The translations under genes were made by a program, and so were the position numbers. A stretch of 64,000 bases of DNA from Vibrio neonatus (GTDB taxonomy: Bacteria > Pseudomonadota > Gammaproteobacteria > Enterobacterales > Vibrionaceae): the NCBI RefSeq assembly GCF_024346975.1, contig NZ_AP024886.1, positions 62,001 to 126,000 on the forward strand, read 5' to 3'. The notes under the pieces were generated by a model. That model did not search any database. It saw only the letters and a list, made by a program, of their open reading frames with translations, and was not told where the DNA came from. Below are positions 16,769 through 24,458 of the stretch, piece by piece (position 1 is the stretch's first letter; each line of letters begins with the position of its first letter).

Positions 16769-18127
16769 CTAAGCAAATAAACCTGCAGCGTTCTTAATAG
16801 CGTCTTTAGTTGAACATTCTACTGTTTCTAAGCTTGCAAAACGTTCAGGCTCTTTCACTTGGATATCGTGGGCTAAAATTACTTTCTTAGCATGTTTAAT
16901 ATCGTCAGCAGTAATACGGTTTTGAATGCCATCTTGGCCTTGAGTTTCAACTTTAATATTAATGCCCGCCGCTTTAGCCGCTTTTTCTAGAGCAGCCGCA
17001 GCCATAAAGGTATGCGCTACACCTGATGGGCAACAAGATACTGCTACGATATCAGGGTGGCCTGAGTTACCTGCTGGGATAGCTACGCTTGGAGCCGCTG
17101 TAGAATCTTTAACAGTTTCATCATCTTCAGTAACCACTGGTTTCCACAAACCAACAATTAACGCAGTCGTTAGTGAGCCGGCAATAATACCGATTAGGTA
17201 CGAGGTACGGCCTTCAACAACAGGTAGTACAATCAATCCACCCCAAGGAGCATGACACAATACATCGGCCATGAAACCTATCACGTTACCTACGATACCA
17301 CCGGCGACGATTGCTGGTAGCACGCGCAATGGATCGTTGGCAGCAAATGGAATCGCACCTTCAGAGATACCAATTGAGCCCATGATGACAGCCGCTTTAC
17401 CCGCTTCTTTTTCATCAGAGTTGAATTTTTTAGGAAACAAGAAAGTCGCAAGAGCCATACCTAGTGGTGGAGTACAGATAGCGATTGCAACGCCACCCAT
17501 CAACCATGGTTGAGTACCTACTTGAGTTTGTGCAAATAGAGTTGCCACTTTGTTTACTGGACCGCCCATATCAAATGCAGTCATACCACCAAGCAACGCA
17601 CCAAGAGCCACTTTACCTGCGCCAGCCATGCTAGTAAGGCCTGCGTTCATCGCGCCCATACCCAGTTTGATTGGCTCACCAATACCCCACAATACGATAC
17701 CTGAGGTGATTAACGTACCGACTAGAGGGTATAGGAAGAAACCACCTAATGCCTTCATATTGGCCGGTATTGGGATCTTTTTAAGCTGTCTTACTACATA
17801 ACCGGCAATGAAGCCTGTCACGATACACCCTAAGAAACCACCACCAATATCAGACATTAAACCAGACGCAATCATCGCTGGAGCAAGAGCAGGTTTGTCC
17901 GCTAAAGAGTAAGCAATGTAACCACCAAGAATAATAGGGAATAGAACTAATCCTTTAATACCTATCGTCGATATATCGGCCAAAATACCACTGTCAGGCA
18001 CAGCCCCTTTACCAGATAACATTACCGCGATGGATAATAACACCCCACCTGCCACAATGAATGGAAGCATGTGGGAGGTACCAAATAATAAGTGTCCTTT
18101 CAGACGGGAAAAAGTTTGAGTAGTCAC
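16769..18127 (-). CDS. PTS fructose/mannose-type EIIC-EIIB fusion permease
   Basis: 452 aa. Sugar permease of the fructose superfamily of the phosphotransferase system. Residues 1 to about 345 are the multi-helix EIIC channel (SHMLPFIVAGG near the start, AFDMGGPVNK near 185, GISEGAIPFAANDP near 255). After a linker of about 30 residues, EIIB begins near 360 with VAVSCCPSGVAHTFMA, whose first Cys-Pro is the phospho-cysteine motif. The order C then B is the reverse of FruA-type BC fusions. EIIA is encoded 4 bp upstream. Position among alpha-mannosidase genes suggests uptake of mannose or a mannose-containing product, an inference from context. Confidence 0.85.
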   Translation of the reverse strand: MTTQTFSRLKGHLLFGTSHMLPFIVAGGVLLSIAVMLSGKGAVPDSGILADISTIGIKGLVLFPIILGGYIAYSLADKPALAPAMIASGLMSDIGGGFLGCIVTGFIAGYVVRQLKKIPIPANMKALGGFFLYPLVGTLITSGIVLWGIGEPIKLGMGAMNAGLTSMAGAGKVALGALLGGMTAFDMGGPVNKVATLFAQTQVGTQPWLMGGVAIAICTPPLGMALATFLFPKKFNSDEKEAGKAAVIMGSIGISEGAIPFAANDPLRVLPAIVAGGIVGNVIGFMADVLCHAPWGGLIVLPVVEGRTSYLIGIIAGSLTTALIVGLWKPVVTEDDETVKDSTAAPSVAIPAGNSGHPDIVAVSCCPSGVAHTFMAAAALEKAAKAAGINIKVETQGQDGIQNRITADDIKHAKKVILAHDIQVKEPERFASLETVECSTKDAIKNAAGLFA

Positions 18128-18131
18128 GATA

Positions 18132-18572
18132 TTAGTCCTTTTTTATTATATTTAGTGCATCTTGTGCAGAGTTTGCATTACACAAGTTAGTTACAAATTC
18201 TGGGTCAAACTTAACGAATAGGGCCTTCAGTATTTCAATGTGATAATCACTATCTGCCGGAGAAGCAATCATAAAGAAGACTTTGGGTTGAGGCTCATCA
18301 TCGTCTTGATCGTATTCAATACCGTCTGGTGCTATACCGACTGATATAGCAGGCGAAATAACGGTTTCACTTTTACAATGTGGGTACGCAATTCCATCAG
18401 TTGTCGTTGTACACTGTGCTTCTCGAGTTTCAATTCCTTTAAGAAATACATCCAAATCTTTAATTCTCGACTCTTTCAGTAGCGGTGCAGCGAGTTCCTT
18501 GAAGAGGTCTTGTTTATTTTTAGAGACAATATTTACATTGATTAGCTCTACATTTATTAACTCTTCGAGCAT
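18132..18572 (-). CDS. PTS EIIA, fructose/mannitol type
   Basis: 146 aa, type-2 EIIA domain. GIAYPHCKSE near residue 60 contains the His that accepts phosphate from HPr; VFFMIASP near 100 is also typical. It passes phosphate to the Cys of the EIIB domain encoded immediately downstream (4-bp gap), so both form one operon. The upstream region is shared with the promoter of the decayed GH92 copy, and the operator plus CRP-like module at 18689-18739 may act on this operon too. Confidence 0.85.
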   Translation of the reverse strand: MLEELINVELINVNIVSKNKQDLFKELAAPLLKESRIKDLDVFLKGIETREAQCTTTTDGIAYPHCKSETVISPAISVGIAPDGIEYDQDDDEPQPKVFFMIASPADSDYHIEILKALFVKFDPEFVTNLCNANSAQDALNIIKKD

Positions 18573-18688
18573 AGGGTAGTCCTTATTATTTTTTCATGTA
18601 GGTAGGAATTGCTTTTTAAATTATTGGAAAATAGAGAATTAAAATGGCGAACAAGTCACATAATTAAATTTGAACGAGATCATAAAAA

Positions 18689-18739
18689 TGGAATGTTACA
18701 TTTCACGATAAATTAAATTTCCATGCGATATTAATCACA
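18689..18739. promoter_or_regulatory. Operator plus CRP-like site between PTS and GH92 copy 4
   Basis: TGGAATGTTACATTTCA at 18689-18705 is the best copy of the 17-bp inverted repeat (arms TGRAATG/CATTTCA around TTA). TGCGATATTAATCACA at 18724-18739 is the best CRP-like match. Start-to-start spacing is 35 bp. The module survives although the GH92 gene it precedes is destroyed, which is consistent with it serving the divergent PTS operon. The rest of 18573-18984 is AT-rich without genes. Confidence 0.65.
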
Positions 18740-18984
18740 GAATAATTAGTAAATGAAAAATACTGTAAAGTAAGATTTGGAATTATATAAATAGCAGATA
18801 TCAAAATATAAACTATTGATTTGTAAGACCATTATTATGTCATACAATTTGTATGTAATATTGCATTTAATGATGGCTAATATATTTTATATATCCATTA
18901 AGCAGCAATATTAAGAATAAATATCCATTTGTATTATCTTATTAACGACAGCACTATGAATATAAAATCAACAAAGGAAATACA

Positions 18985-19410
18985 GTGAAGCATAACCTCT
19001 ATTTGCATTCATTATCCATCGTAGTAGTTCTTCGTTGTAATGGGGTCAGGTCTTGAAATTTGCATACCTTATGTAGAGCTAATCACGAAGATGTTGGTCA
19101 AATGTCGGCTTGGTATGTCATGTCAGCAATGGGATTGTATCAAGTCAGTGGTTCAGACCCTGTATTAACGGTCGCACGCCCGATCTTTGATGAGGTACAA
19201 GTACCAATGGGTGATGGTGTGTTCACCATTACTGCTGAAAATAACAGTGCGCAAAACAAATACATCAAGACAGTTACCATCAACGGTAAACCTCTGCATA
19301 AAAACTTCACCTTTGATTTCTCTCAGATGAAAGCAGGTGGTGAATTGCATTTCGTAATGACCAACGATGTGAATCAGGCCATGAAACCTGAGCAATTAAC
19401 CAAAGGATAA
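18985..19410 (+). pseudogene. GH92 copy 4, internally deleted with a REP core at the junction
   Basis: The first 16 codons (GTG start, MKHNLYLHSLSIVVVL) match the signal peptides of copies 1-3. At 19042 the sequence changes to a REP core, which supplies GVRS and a TGA stop. GH92 homology resumes at about 19081 (NHEDVGQMSAWYV, equal to GNEDEGQMSAWYV of copy 1) and continues to the normal C-terminus at 19410. About 2.2 kb, including the catalytic acid region, is missing. The remaining 3' part lacks its own start signal and cannot be an active enzyme. Confidence 0.9.
19042..19064 (+). repeat. Single REP core inside GH92 copy 4
   Basis: 23-nt core beginning GGGGTCAGGTCTTGAAATT and ending TGCA, plus orientation, identical to the arms of the palindromic copies elsewhere. 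It occupies the deletion junction of the pseudogene. Confidence 0.9.
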
Positions 19411-19435
19411 GCTGCTCTCCCCCACAGCTAAACCA

Positions 19436-19475
19436 AAGACAAGCATGATTCTTTGAGCCACGCTTGTCTTTTTTA
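19436..19475 (+). terminator. Terminator of GH92 copy 4
   Basis: Imperfect stem AAGACAAGC...GCTTGTCTT followed by TTTTT, in the same place after the stop as in the intact copies. Confidence 0.75.
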
Positions 19476-19480
19476 TTAGA

Positions 19481-19560
19481 GGGGGTCAGTATGAGAGGGG
19501 GTCAGTATGAGAGGGGGTCAGTATGAGAGGGGGTCAGTATGAGAGGGGGTCAGTATGAGA
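19481..19560 (+). repeat. Tandem array, 5 x 16 bp, abutting a REP palindrome
   Basis: Unit GGGGGTCAGTATGAGA at 19481, 19497, 19513, 19529 and 19545, all identical. The first nine bases of the unit are also the first nine bases of the REP palindrome that begins at 19561, so the array is an extension of the REP outer end. Confidence 0.95.
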
Positions 19561-19628
19561 GGGGGTCAGGTCTTGAAATTTGCATGGCTTGCGTGAGCAA
19601 GCCATGCAAATTTCAAGACCTGACCCCC
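19561..19628. repeat. REP palindrome, 68 nt
   Basis: Two inverted REP cores with extra inner arms form a perfect 32-bp stem and a GTGA loop. It lies between the GH92 pseudogene and the convergent amidase gene. Confidence 0.95.
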
Positions 19629-19636
19629 AGAGAAGA

Positions 19637-20515
19637 TTATTTAAGCCAAGATAAGTTGACCGTTACTTTCGCCGTTTTTAATGGATTCACTATCTGAGAC
19701 ACACCTAAGTCCGCACCCACACTCATCCAGCGACACGCAACATGCTCATCCAGTTGATGTTCAGAAATAAGATATTGGTGAGTCTTTTCAACCGCTGCCG
19801 TCGCCGCTTTATCAAGATCGGGATCAGATGCAATAAAGGTAAACAGCTCCCCATTTAATACCGAAGGAGTAGGCAATTGCGATTGCTTTAATACCTCAAC
19901 AGAAAGGGTGACTTTACCTGAAATCTCAACACCCGTTCCAGAAAGCTCGCCATCCCCCATTGCCGCATGCAAATCACCAAGCGATAGCAGTCCACCAGCA
20001 TGATTTACAGGCAAATACACGATAGATCCTTTTTTGATCTCTTTAGTATCCATGTTGCCACCATGCTCACCTGGGCTACCACAGGCAATCGCACCCTCTG
20101 CTGGCGCTGTGCCGATCACACCTACCATAGGAGACAATGGCACAGAAAGATTTGGCGCAATCTGTGCGCTTTCACCGATGATCTCAACAGGTTGTACAAT
20201 CGAACCAGAAAGCTTATGTGAAAGGCTACCAAATAGATCTGAGGACACCATAGAGCCTATTGCTGCCAACTCAATATCATGAATAGTAATGGCAAGCACA
20301 TCCCCTACTTCTGCACCTTCAATAAATACTGGGCCTGTAGCTGGGTTTACCTTTGCAAAATCAATCTCTTCGAGAATATAACCAGCCCCTTCCATTTGGT
20401 TACGAAAGCAATCGAAGGTATCAACAGAGAATGTTTGATTTTGTTGTACATGTGCAACGGCAGCGTTGTCTTTACTCATGGCGTACACATAATCTTTGGT
20501 GGTGATGTGAGTCAT
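19637..20515 (-). CDS. Acetamidase/formamidase family amidohydrolase
   Basis: 292 aa, FmdA/AmdA family, enzymes that hydrolyse small amides such as formamide or acetamide to ammonia. Typical stretches: GPVFIEGAEVGDVLAITI near 60-78, MVGVIGTAPAEG near 130, GEHGGNMDTKEI near 150, VYLPVNHAGGLLSLGDLHA near 167, with Gly-, Asp- and His-rich metal or active-site loops. Cytoplasmic; no signal peptide. The stop lies just beyond the REP palindrome at 19628. Single gene. It could feed nitrogen metabolism together with the urea operon at 56-64 kb, but no shared control is visible. Confidence 0.85.
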   Translation of the reverse strand: MTHITTKDYVYAMSKDNAAVAHVQQNQTFSVDTFDCFRNQMEGAGYILEEIDFAKVNPATGPVFIEGAEVGDVLAITIHDIELAAIGSMVSSDLFGSLSHKLSGSIVQPVEIIGESAQIAPNLSVPLSPMVGVIGTAPAEGAIACGSPGEHGGNMDTKEIKKGSIVYLPVNHAGGLLSLGDLHAAMGDGELSGTGVEISGKVTLSVEVLKQSQLPTPSVLNGELFTFIASDPDLDKAATAAVEKTHQYLISEHQLDEHVACRWMSVGADLGVSQIVNPLKTAKVTVNLSWLK

Positions 20516-20615
20516 TGTTTTATCCTGTCTGCAGCGCCTCTCAAAACAATTAGAAACGCGGTGATAAATTAGTAATGTGAACCTAATATTTGAAAAATAG
20601 AAATTCCAAGCGGAA

Positions 20616-20778
20616 TTATACCAATCGTACTAAATAACTGGTCATTCTAGCTTGTTAAAATACTTAATAATGGATTTGCAATTTTTGATTGTAAAATAAA
20701 GGCTTATTAACAAAATGGCATATCGTCAAGCATTGTTCAGAGCAACTTCTGAACCTTTCATTTCTGTGATAGGTATAA
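20616..20778. mobile_element. Short inverted-repeat element (MITE-like), copy 2
   Basis: Begins TTATACCAATCGTACTAAAT and continues like copy 1 (5672) for about 40 bp, then diverges. It ends TGTGATAGGTATAA, an imperfect reverse complement of the start. About 163 bp, non-coding. The surrounding gap 20516-20933 otherwise holds only the terminator at 20863. Confidence 0.55.
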
Positions 20779-20862
20779 GCGATAACGAAGATAAGAAGGC
20801 TTGATCAAGCTTGCTTCTACTTTCTATAAGCTAACAGAGCTGTAGAGTGATGTGAGCGAAAA

Positions 20863-20893
20863 GAAAAAAGCAGAACTCAATATTCTGCTTTTC
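20863..20893 (-). terminator. Terminator of ppiC
   Basis: On the minus strand AGCAGAA / TTCTGCT encloses a 7-nt loop and is followed by TTTTTTC. Located about 40 bp after the ppiC stop. Confidence 0.85.
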
Positions 20894-20933
20894 AGTGCAT
20901 AGAAATGCCTCGCTATCTAGGCATCTAAGCCAT

Positions 20934-21212
20934 CTAGGTGCGCCAAAGCACCTTCACGATGTGCCAGCCGAATTTTGTCTTCACCAAATGCGGTGTAATG
21001 GTTTCAGCGGTGAAAACCACTTTATCAAACTGAGGTACCATCTGACCTTTCTTAAACTCACCCAGATCCCCCCCTTTTTTCCCCGAAGGACAAGTGGAGT
21101 ACTTGCGAGCTAATTCAGCAAATTTCTTGCCTTTTTTAAGCTGAGCCATGATGTCATCAGCTTTATCTTTATGCTTCACCAATATATGAAGCGCGTGCGC
21201 TGTTCTTGCCAT
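20934..21212 (-). CDS. ppiC: Peptidyl-prolyl isomerase C (parvulin)
   Basis: 92 aa, a single stand-alone parvulin domain the size of E. coli PpiC. Motifs: AHALHILVKH near the start, CPSGKKGGDLGEF near 41-53, FGWHIVKV at the C-terminus, giving the two His and the Cys of the active-site pocket. No signal peptide, so cytoplasmic. The gene is bounded by a terminator downstream and a REP palindrome 22 bp upstream of its start, so its promoter must lie in or beyond the palindrome. Confidence 0.92.
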   Translation of the reverse strand: MARTAHALHILVKHKDKADDIMAQLKKGKKFAELARKYSTCPSGKKGGDLGEFKKGQMVPQFDKVVFTAETITPHLVKTKFGWHIVKVLWRT

Positions 21213-21234
21213 TGTTGTTCCCTAGGGGTCAGGT

Positions 21235-21291
21235 CTTGAAATTTGCATGGCTAGATTTTATCTAGCCATGCAAATTTCAAGACCTGACCCC
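21235..21291. repeat. REP palindrome, 57 nt
   Basis: Two inverted 23-nt cores joined by GGCTAGAT / ATCTAGCC inner arms with a short T-rich loop. It lies between ppiC and the small gene at 21299, 8 bp beyond that gene's stop. Confidence 0.95.
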
Positions 21292-21298
21292 GATTAGA

Positions 21299-21544
21299 TT
21301 AGTGACGTGTTGGACCTCTTCTTACAAGATCTTGCCCGTTCTGGAATACATCTTCTGTGACCCAACGAGAAAGTAGAAGCTGATGATTATCATCAAGTAC
21401 CGCAACAAAGCGGCGACCGTCTTTATTGCTAGTGGCTAAAGCCAGTCCAGCCACATTGGTTAGGCTAAAGCCGCCATTTTCAACCGCAACTAAAAATGCT
21501 TCAAGCTCTTCTAACGTGGTAATAATGTCTGCATCATTGTTCAT
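21299..21544 (-). CDS. Small conserved-looking hypothetical protein
   Basis: 81 aa from the ATG at 21542-21544 (MNNDADIITTLEELEAFLVAV). Preceded by GAGAAAATATCC. A longer reading from a TTG at 21610 starts inside a REP core and is not favoured. Composition is ordinary soluble protein; a beta-hairpin region reads GRRFVAVLDDNHQLLLSRWV. No signal peptide, no membrane segment, no family recognised. It is enclosed by a REP palindrome downstream and a single REP core upstream. Confidence 0.6.
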   Translation of the reverse strand: MNNDADIITTLEELEAFLVAVENGGFSLTNVAGLALATSNKDGRRFVAVLDDNHQLLLSRWVTEDVFQNGQDLVRRGPTRH

Positions 21545-21605
21545 GGATATTTTCTCTAGTGAGCAAAGTGATAATGGCAGAATGGTGCGATATTTTATTC
21601 TAGAA

Positions 21606-21628
21606 TGCAAATTTCAAGACCTGACCCC
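21606..21628 (-). repeat. Single REP core, minus orientation
   Basis: Complete 23-nt core, identical to the palindrome arms, 11 bp beyond the stop of the GIY-YIG gene and about 60 bp upstream of the small gene at 21299. Confidence 0.92.
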
Positions 21629-21639
21629 ATTCAGTTTCA

Positions 21640-23094
21640 TTAAATAGATTCTGCAAATTGAGGTACTTTTGAATCAGCATCGACAGATTGACCTAAGCGT
21701 ATAGCTTCTTTCATCTCAGCTTGTTTTAGAATCGCTTTGGTTTCGTGGTAATCCTGAGCTACCGCTGTTTCAATAAACTCTACCTTTTCACTAGCAAATT
21801 CTTCAACCGCCTGTTTTATTTTTGTTAATTCGACATTAAAAAACTCCTTGCGTCGATTAACCATATTAAGACGTTTGTGATCAAACTGACGATGTAACTC
21901 TTTCTCCAATGAAGGGGCGTCTGAAGTATGAATCATGGCATGTACATCAAAACTAAAGGGGACAGAAGCATCACCTAACTCTTTCACTCTATCCAAGGGC
22001 TCTAATCGACGTGTCATACCAATTTTATACACATCCTCACCAAACGAACCTATGTTACTAATGACATATACATGTCCTTGCTTGGTCTGCTCGGCCATAC
22101 TTTGTGCACGCTGATGCTTTTGTTCTGCTTGCTCTAAGTCTGATTGAAGTTGTGCTATTTGCGCCTCAAGGTTCGCTCTCGCTTCCTCGCTAGCCGATTC
22201 AAGTTGTGTTTGTGCAACTTTTAGGGCTTTCTGATATCTCGCTTCTTCTTTAATTGCTTCCTGCTCAGCCTTTTTAATTTCGGCTTCAATTTTAGCCTCT
22301 TCGCGCATCTGAGCTTTTATTTCAGCTTGTTCTTCTTTTTCTCGCTGCTTTTTCTCTTTATATTCATAAGTTAATCGAAGCTCTTTGAGTTTTAGCTCCA
22401 AGTATTGCTCTGAAATAACGATTCGATTAGATTCGTTGAGATTATTTATAGCCTCAAACGCTTTGGCAATACGCGCTTCCATTTTAACTGCATTTTTCCA
22501 AGTACAGTTTGCAATGGCTGCTTCACACTCATTATTAAACGCTCTAGCCGTTAATCGAATACCTCGATTAGTCATTTTACGGCCTTCCACTTTCGAATCA
22601 CCAAGCGTCCACTGAGTGGTACAGTAGATAGCACCTGTAATATCCTTATCACGAACCAGACGCTTTTGATCTTCTTTGCATCTACGGATTTCATCTTTAA
22701 ATTCTTCCGATGTTGCAAAATCAAAGTGAGATTCATAAAACCCTAGTTCAAGCAACTCTACGTCATCATTGTAAATGCCCACTTGATAGATAAGAGAGTC
22801 AAAAACCGTTTTCTTTTGTTTATACTGATTTCGAAGCTGTTCAATATCATCATTCACTTGTGAACGCTTATGTTCAGCCTCTGTTTGATAGGCTGCTAAC
22901 TGACTTTCCCGTTCATCAACTTCTTTGTCAATATCAATAATATCAACATATTTTTCCTCATAGTCCGCTATAGCTTTATGGCTATGAGTTAACTCGTCTT
23001 TAACGGATAAAAGCTGTTTCTTGACTGAGCTGAGTTTTGCAACAACCACAATTATAATGACAAAAAGCAAGCCAGTAGCAACGATGAAAGGCAT
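21640..23094 (-). CDS. Membrane-anchored coiled-coil DUF4041 / GIY-YIG (T5orf172) protein
   Basis: 484 aa. Residues 3-20 are one hydrophobic helix, followed by a coiled coil (about 22-100), a region typical of DUF4041 (about 105-235, with CTTQWTLGDSK), a long Lys/Glu coiled coil (about 235-335), and a C-terminal GIY-YIG-type nuclease module of the T5orf172/MUG113 class from about 338. In that module GHVYVI and DVYKIGMTRR correspond to the GIY and YIG strands and the Arg, and LEKELHRQF and RRKEFFNV to the later Glu/His helices. Likely a nuclease held at the membrane; the target is unknown. The gene lies between two single REP cores in the same orientation. Confidence 0.8.
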   Translation of the reverse strand: MPFIVATGLLFVIIIVVVAKLSSVKKQLLSVKDELTHSHKAIADYEEKYVDIIDIDKEVDERESQLAAYQTEAEHKRSQVNDDIEQLRNQYKQKKTVFDSLIYQVGIYNDDVELLELGFYESHFDFATSEEFKDEIRRCKEDQKRLVRDKDITGAIYCTTQWTLGDSKVEGRKMTNRGIRLTARAFNNECEAAIANCTWKNAVKMEARIAKAFEAINNLNESNRIVISEQYLELKLKELRLTYEYKEKKQREKEEQAEIKAQMREEAKIEAEIKKAEQEAIKEEARYQKALKVAQTQLESASEEARANLEAQIAQLQSDLEQAEQKHQRAQSMAEQTKQGHVYVISNIGSFGEDVYKIGMTRRLEPLDRVKELGDASVPFSFDVHAMIHTSDAPSLEKELHRQFDHKRLNMVNRRKEFFNVELTKIKQAVEEFASEKVEFIETAVAQDYHETKAILKQAEMKEAIRLGQSVDADSKVPQFAESI

Positions 23095-23271
23095 TGATGG
23101 TAATGATTGAAAGAGCGTTTCAGGCTAACTCCAAATGATTAATGATATACGAACAACTTATACTTCGTTTTTTGCTTATAGAAACACTCTGAGAGTAACC
23201 CACACCTAAGCTAGAATAAGGCTCGTTTTCACTCTCAAAACGCTAGATGGTTCTACCGCACTGTACAACAG

Positions 23272-23294
23272 TGCAAATTTCAAGACCTGACCCC
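23272..23294 (-). repeat. Single REP core overlapping the TPR gene stop
   Basis: Complete 23-nt core, minus orientation. Read in the frame of the TPR gene it encodes GVRS followed by the TGA stop of that gene at 23280-23282. Confidence 0.93.
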
Positions 23295-24458
23295 GCTTAA
23301 TTGAGTTAAGTATTTAACCCAATTGATTGTTGAGGGGGTCGAGTTTATTTGGTTTGCTTTTTGGGCGTGGCGTAGGGCGTTGGGGATGTCGCCTAGGCGG
23401 TAGTAGGCCTCAACGCTGGTGAGCTCGGTTCTTGAGCTGGTTTTTTGTTTTTTCAGTTGGGTTAATGCAGTTTTGTATTGCTTGTTTTGCATTAATAATT
23501 GGATATATGACCAGCGATATTTACTCTCTTTTTCGGTGGCTCTGGCCCAAGCTTTTAATGATTTGTCCCACTCTCTGGCTTGTTGCCAATATTGTGCTTC
23601 TATGGCGAGATCTTTTGCTTGAGTGTTGTCGGCTTTGTTTAATGCATGAAAGACTTCGGCTGCTTTGAAAGGGACATTTTGCTTAGAGTACAGTTGCGCC
23701 ATCATGCGGCGTTGAGTTTCTGTTAAGGTAAAGCCTGCTCGCTGATACTGCTTCAATGCTGCCAACGCTTGCGGGTAGTCTTGTAGCTGCAAATAGAGAT
23801 TAATGGTCTGTAGCCACCAACGCGTAATGTCAGGCTCGTATCCGCGCAGGGCTAAGGTGGTTTTTAAGGCGCTATGCCATTTTTGCAGCGACAGCTCTGC
23901 CCCTAAACGTAGGTTTAATACGGACACTTGAGGGGCTCCGCCCAATGCCACATATTTGTTGGTTGCATCAATCACTGGTTGCCACTGCTGCAACTGATAG
24001 TTGCCTTGTGCGATACGTAACCACACTTGTTGGATGGCGTTGATGGCAATAATTTTGTGCGTATTATTTTGCGCGATGATCTCATGATAAGTCTTGATTG
24101 CAGAGCGAGTGTGACCATTAGATAGCTGAATATCCGCAAGCATACGCAAGGTTTCAAGATGCTGTTCCACTGGTAAGCCATTGGCTTCTACGGCTTTAGA
24201 AAGTGCCGTTTCTGCCAGGTGCGTTTGCTTTTGTTGCCAATACAAAATACCCAACATTCTTTGTACGACAGAGGTATCGTAGACGCGGCTTGTTGAGATA
24301 TTCTGTAAAATTTTAATCGCTTTGTCATTGTGATCATTGCTTTGCAATTCATAAGCTTGATACACGCGAGTAGCCACATTACGACTTAACGTTTGTGCTT
24401 GAGCTGTGCCCGCTATTAGGCTAATCATTAGGGCTAGAGCCAATAGTAAGTGCTTCAT
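23280..24458 (-). CDS. TPR-repeat protein of the TonB2 cluster
   Basis: 392 aa. Signal peptide about 1-21 (ALALMISLIAGTAQA), then tetratricopeptide-like helix pairs to the end (for example ALSKAVEANGLP, AIKTYHEIIAQN, ALRHAQKANQIN). Periplasmic. It overlaps tonB2 by 4 bp (ATGA), so it is the last gene of the operon; a TPR gene at this place is usual in Vibrio TonB2 clusters. Its role is not well defined; interaction with TonB2 or receptors is inferred. Oddity: the last five residues and the stop come from a REP core, so the native C-terminus may have been replaced. Confidence 0.85.
   Translation of the reverse strand: MKHLLLALALMISLIAGTAQAQTLSRNVATRVYQAYELQSNDHNDKAIKILQNISTSRVYDTSVVQRMLGILYWQQKQTHLAETALSKAVEANGLPVEQHLETLRMLADIQLSNGHTRSAIKTYHEIIAQNNTHKIIAINAIQQVWLRIAQGNYQLQQWQPVIDATNKYVALGGAPQVSVLNLRLGAELSLQKWHSALKTTLALRGYEPDITRWWLQTINLYLQLQDYPQALAALKQYQRAGFTLTETQRRMMAQLYSKQNVPFKAAEVFHALNKADNTQAKDLAIEAQYWQQAREWDKSLKAWARATEKESKYRWSYIQLLMQNKQYKTALTQLKKQKTSSRTELTSVEAYYRLGDIPNALRHAQKANQINSTPSTINWVKYLTQLSGVRS

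Noticed and set aside
19481..19560. CRISPR-like array
   Set aside because: Units are directly adjacent with no variable spacers, and no cas genes are present; it is a plain tandem repeat derived from a REP end.
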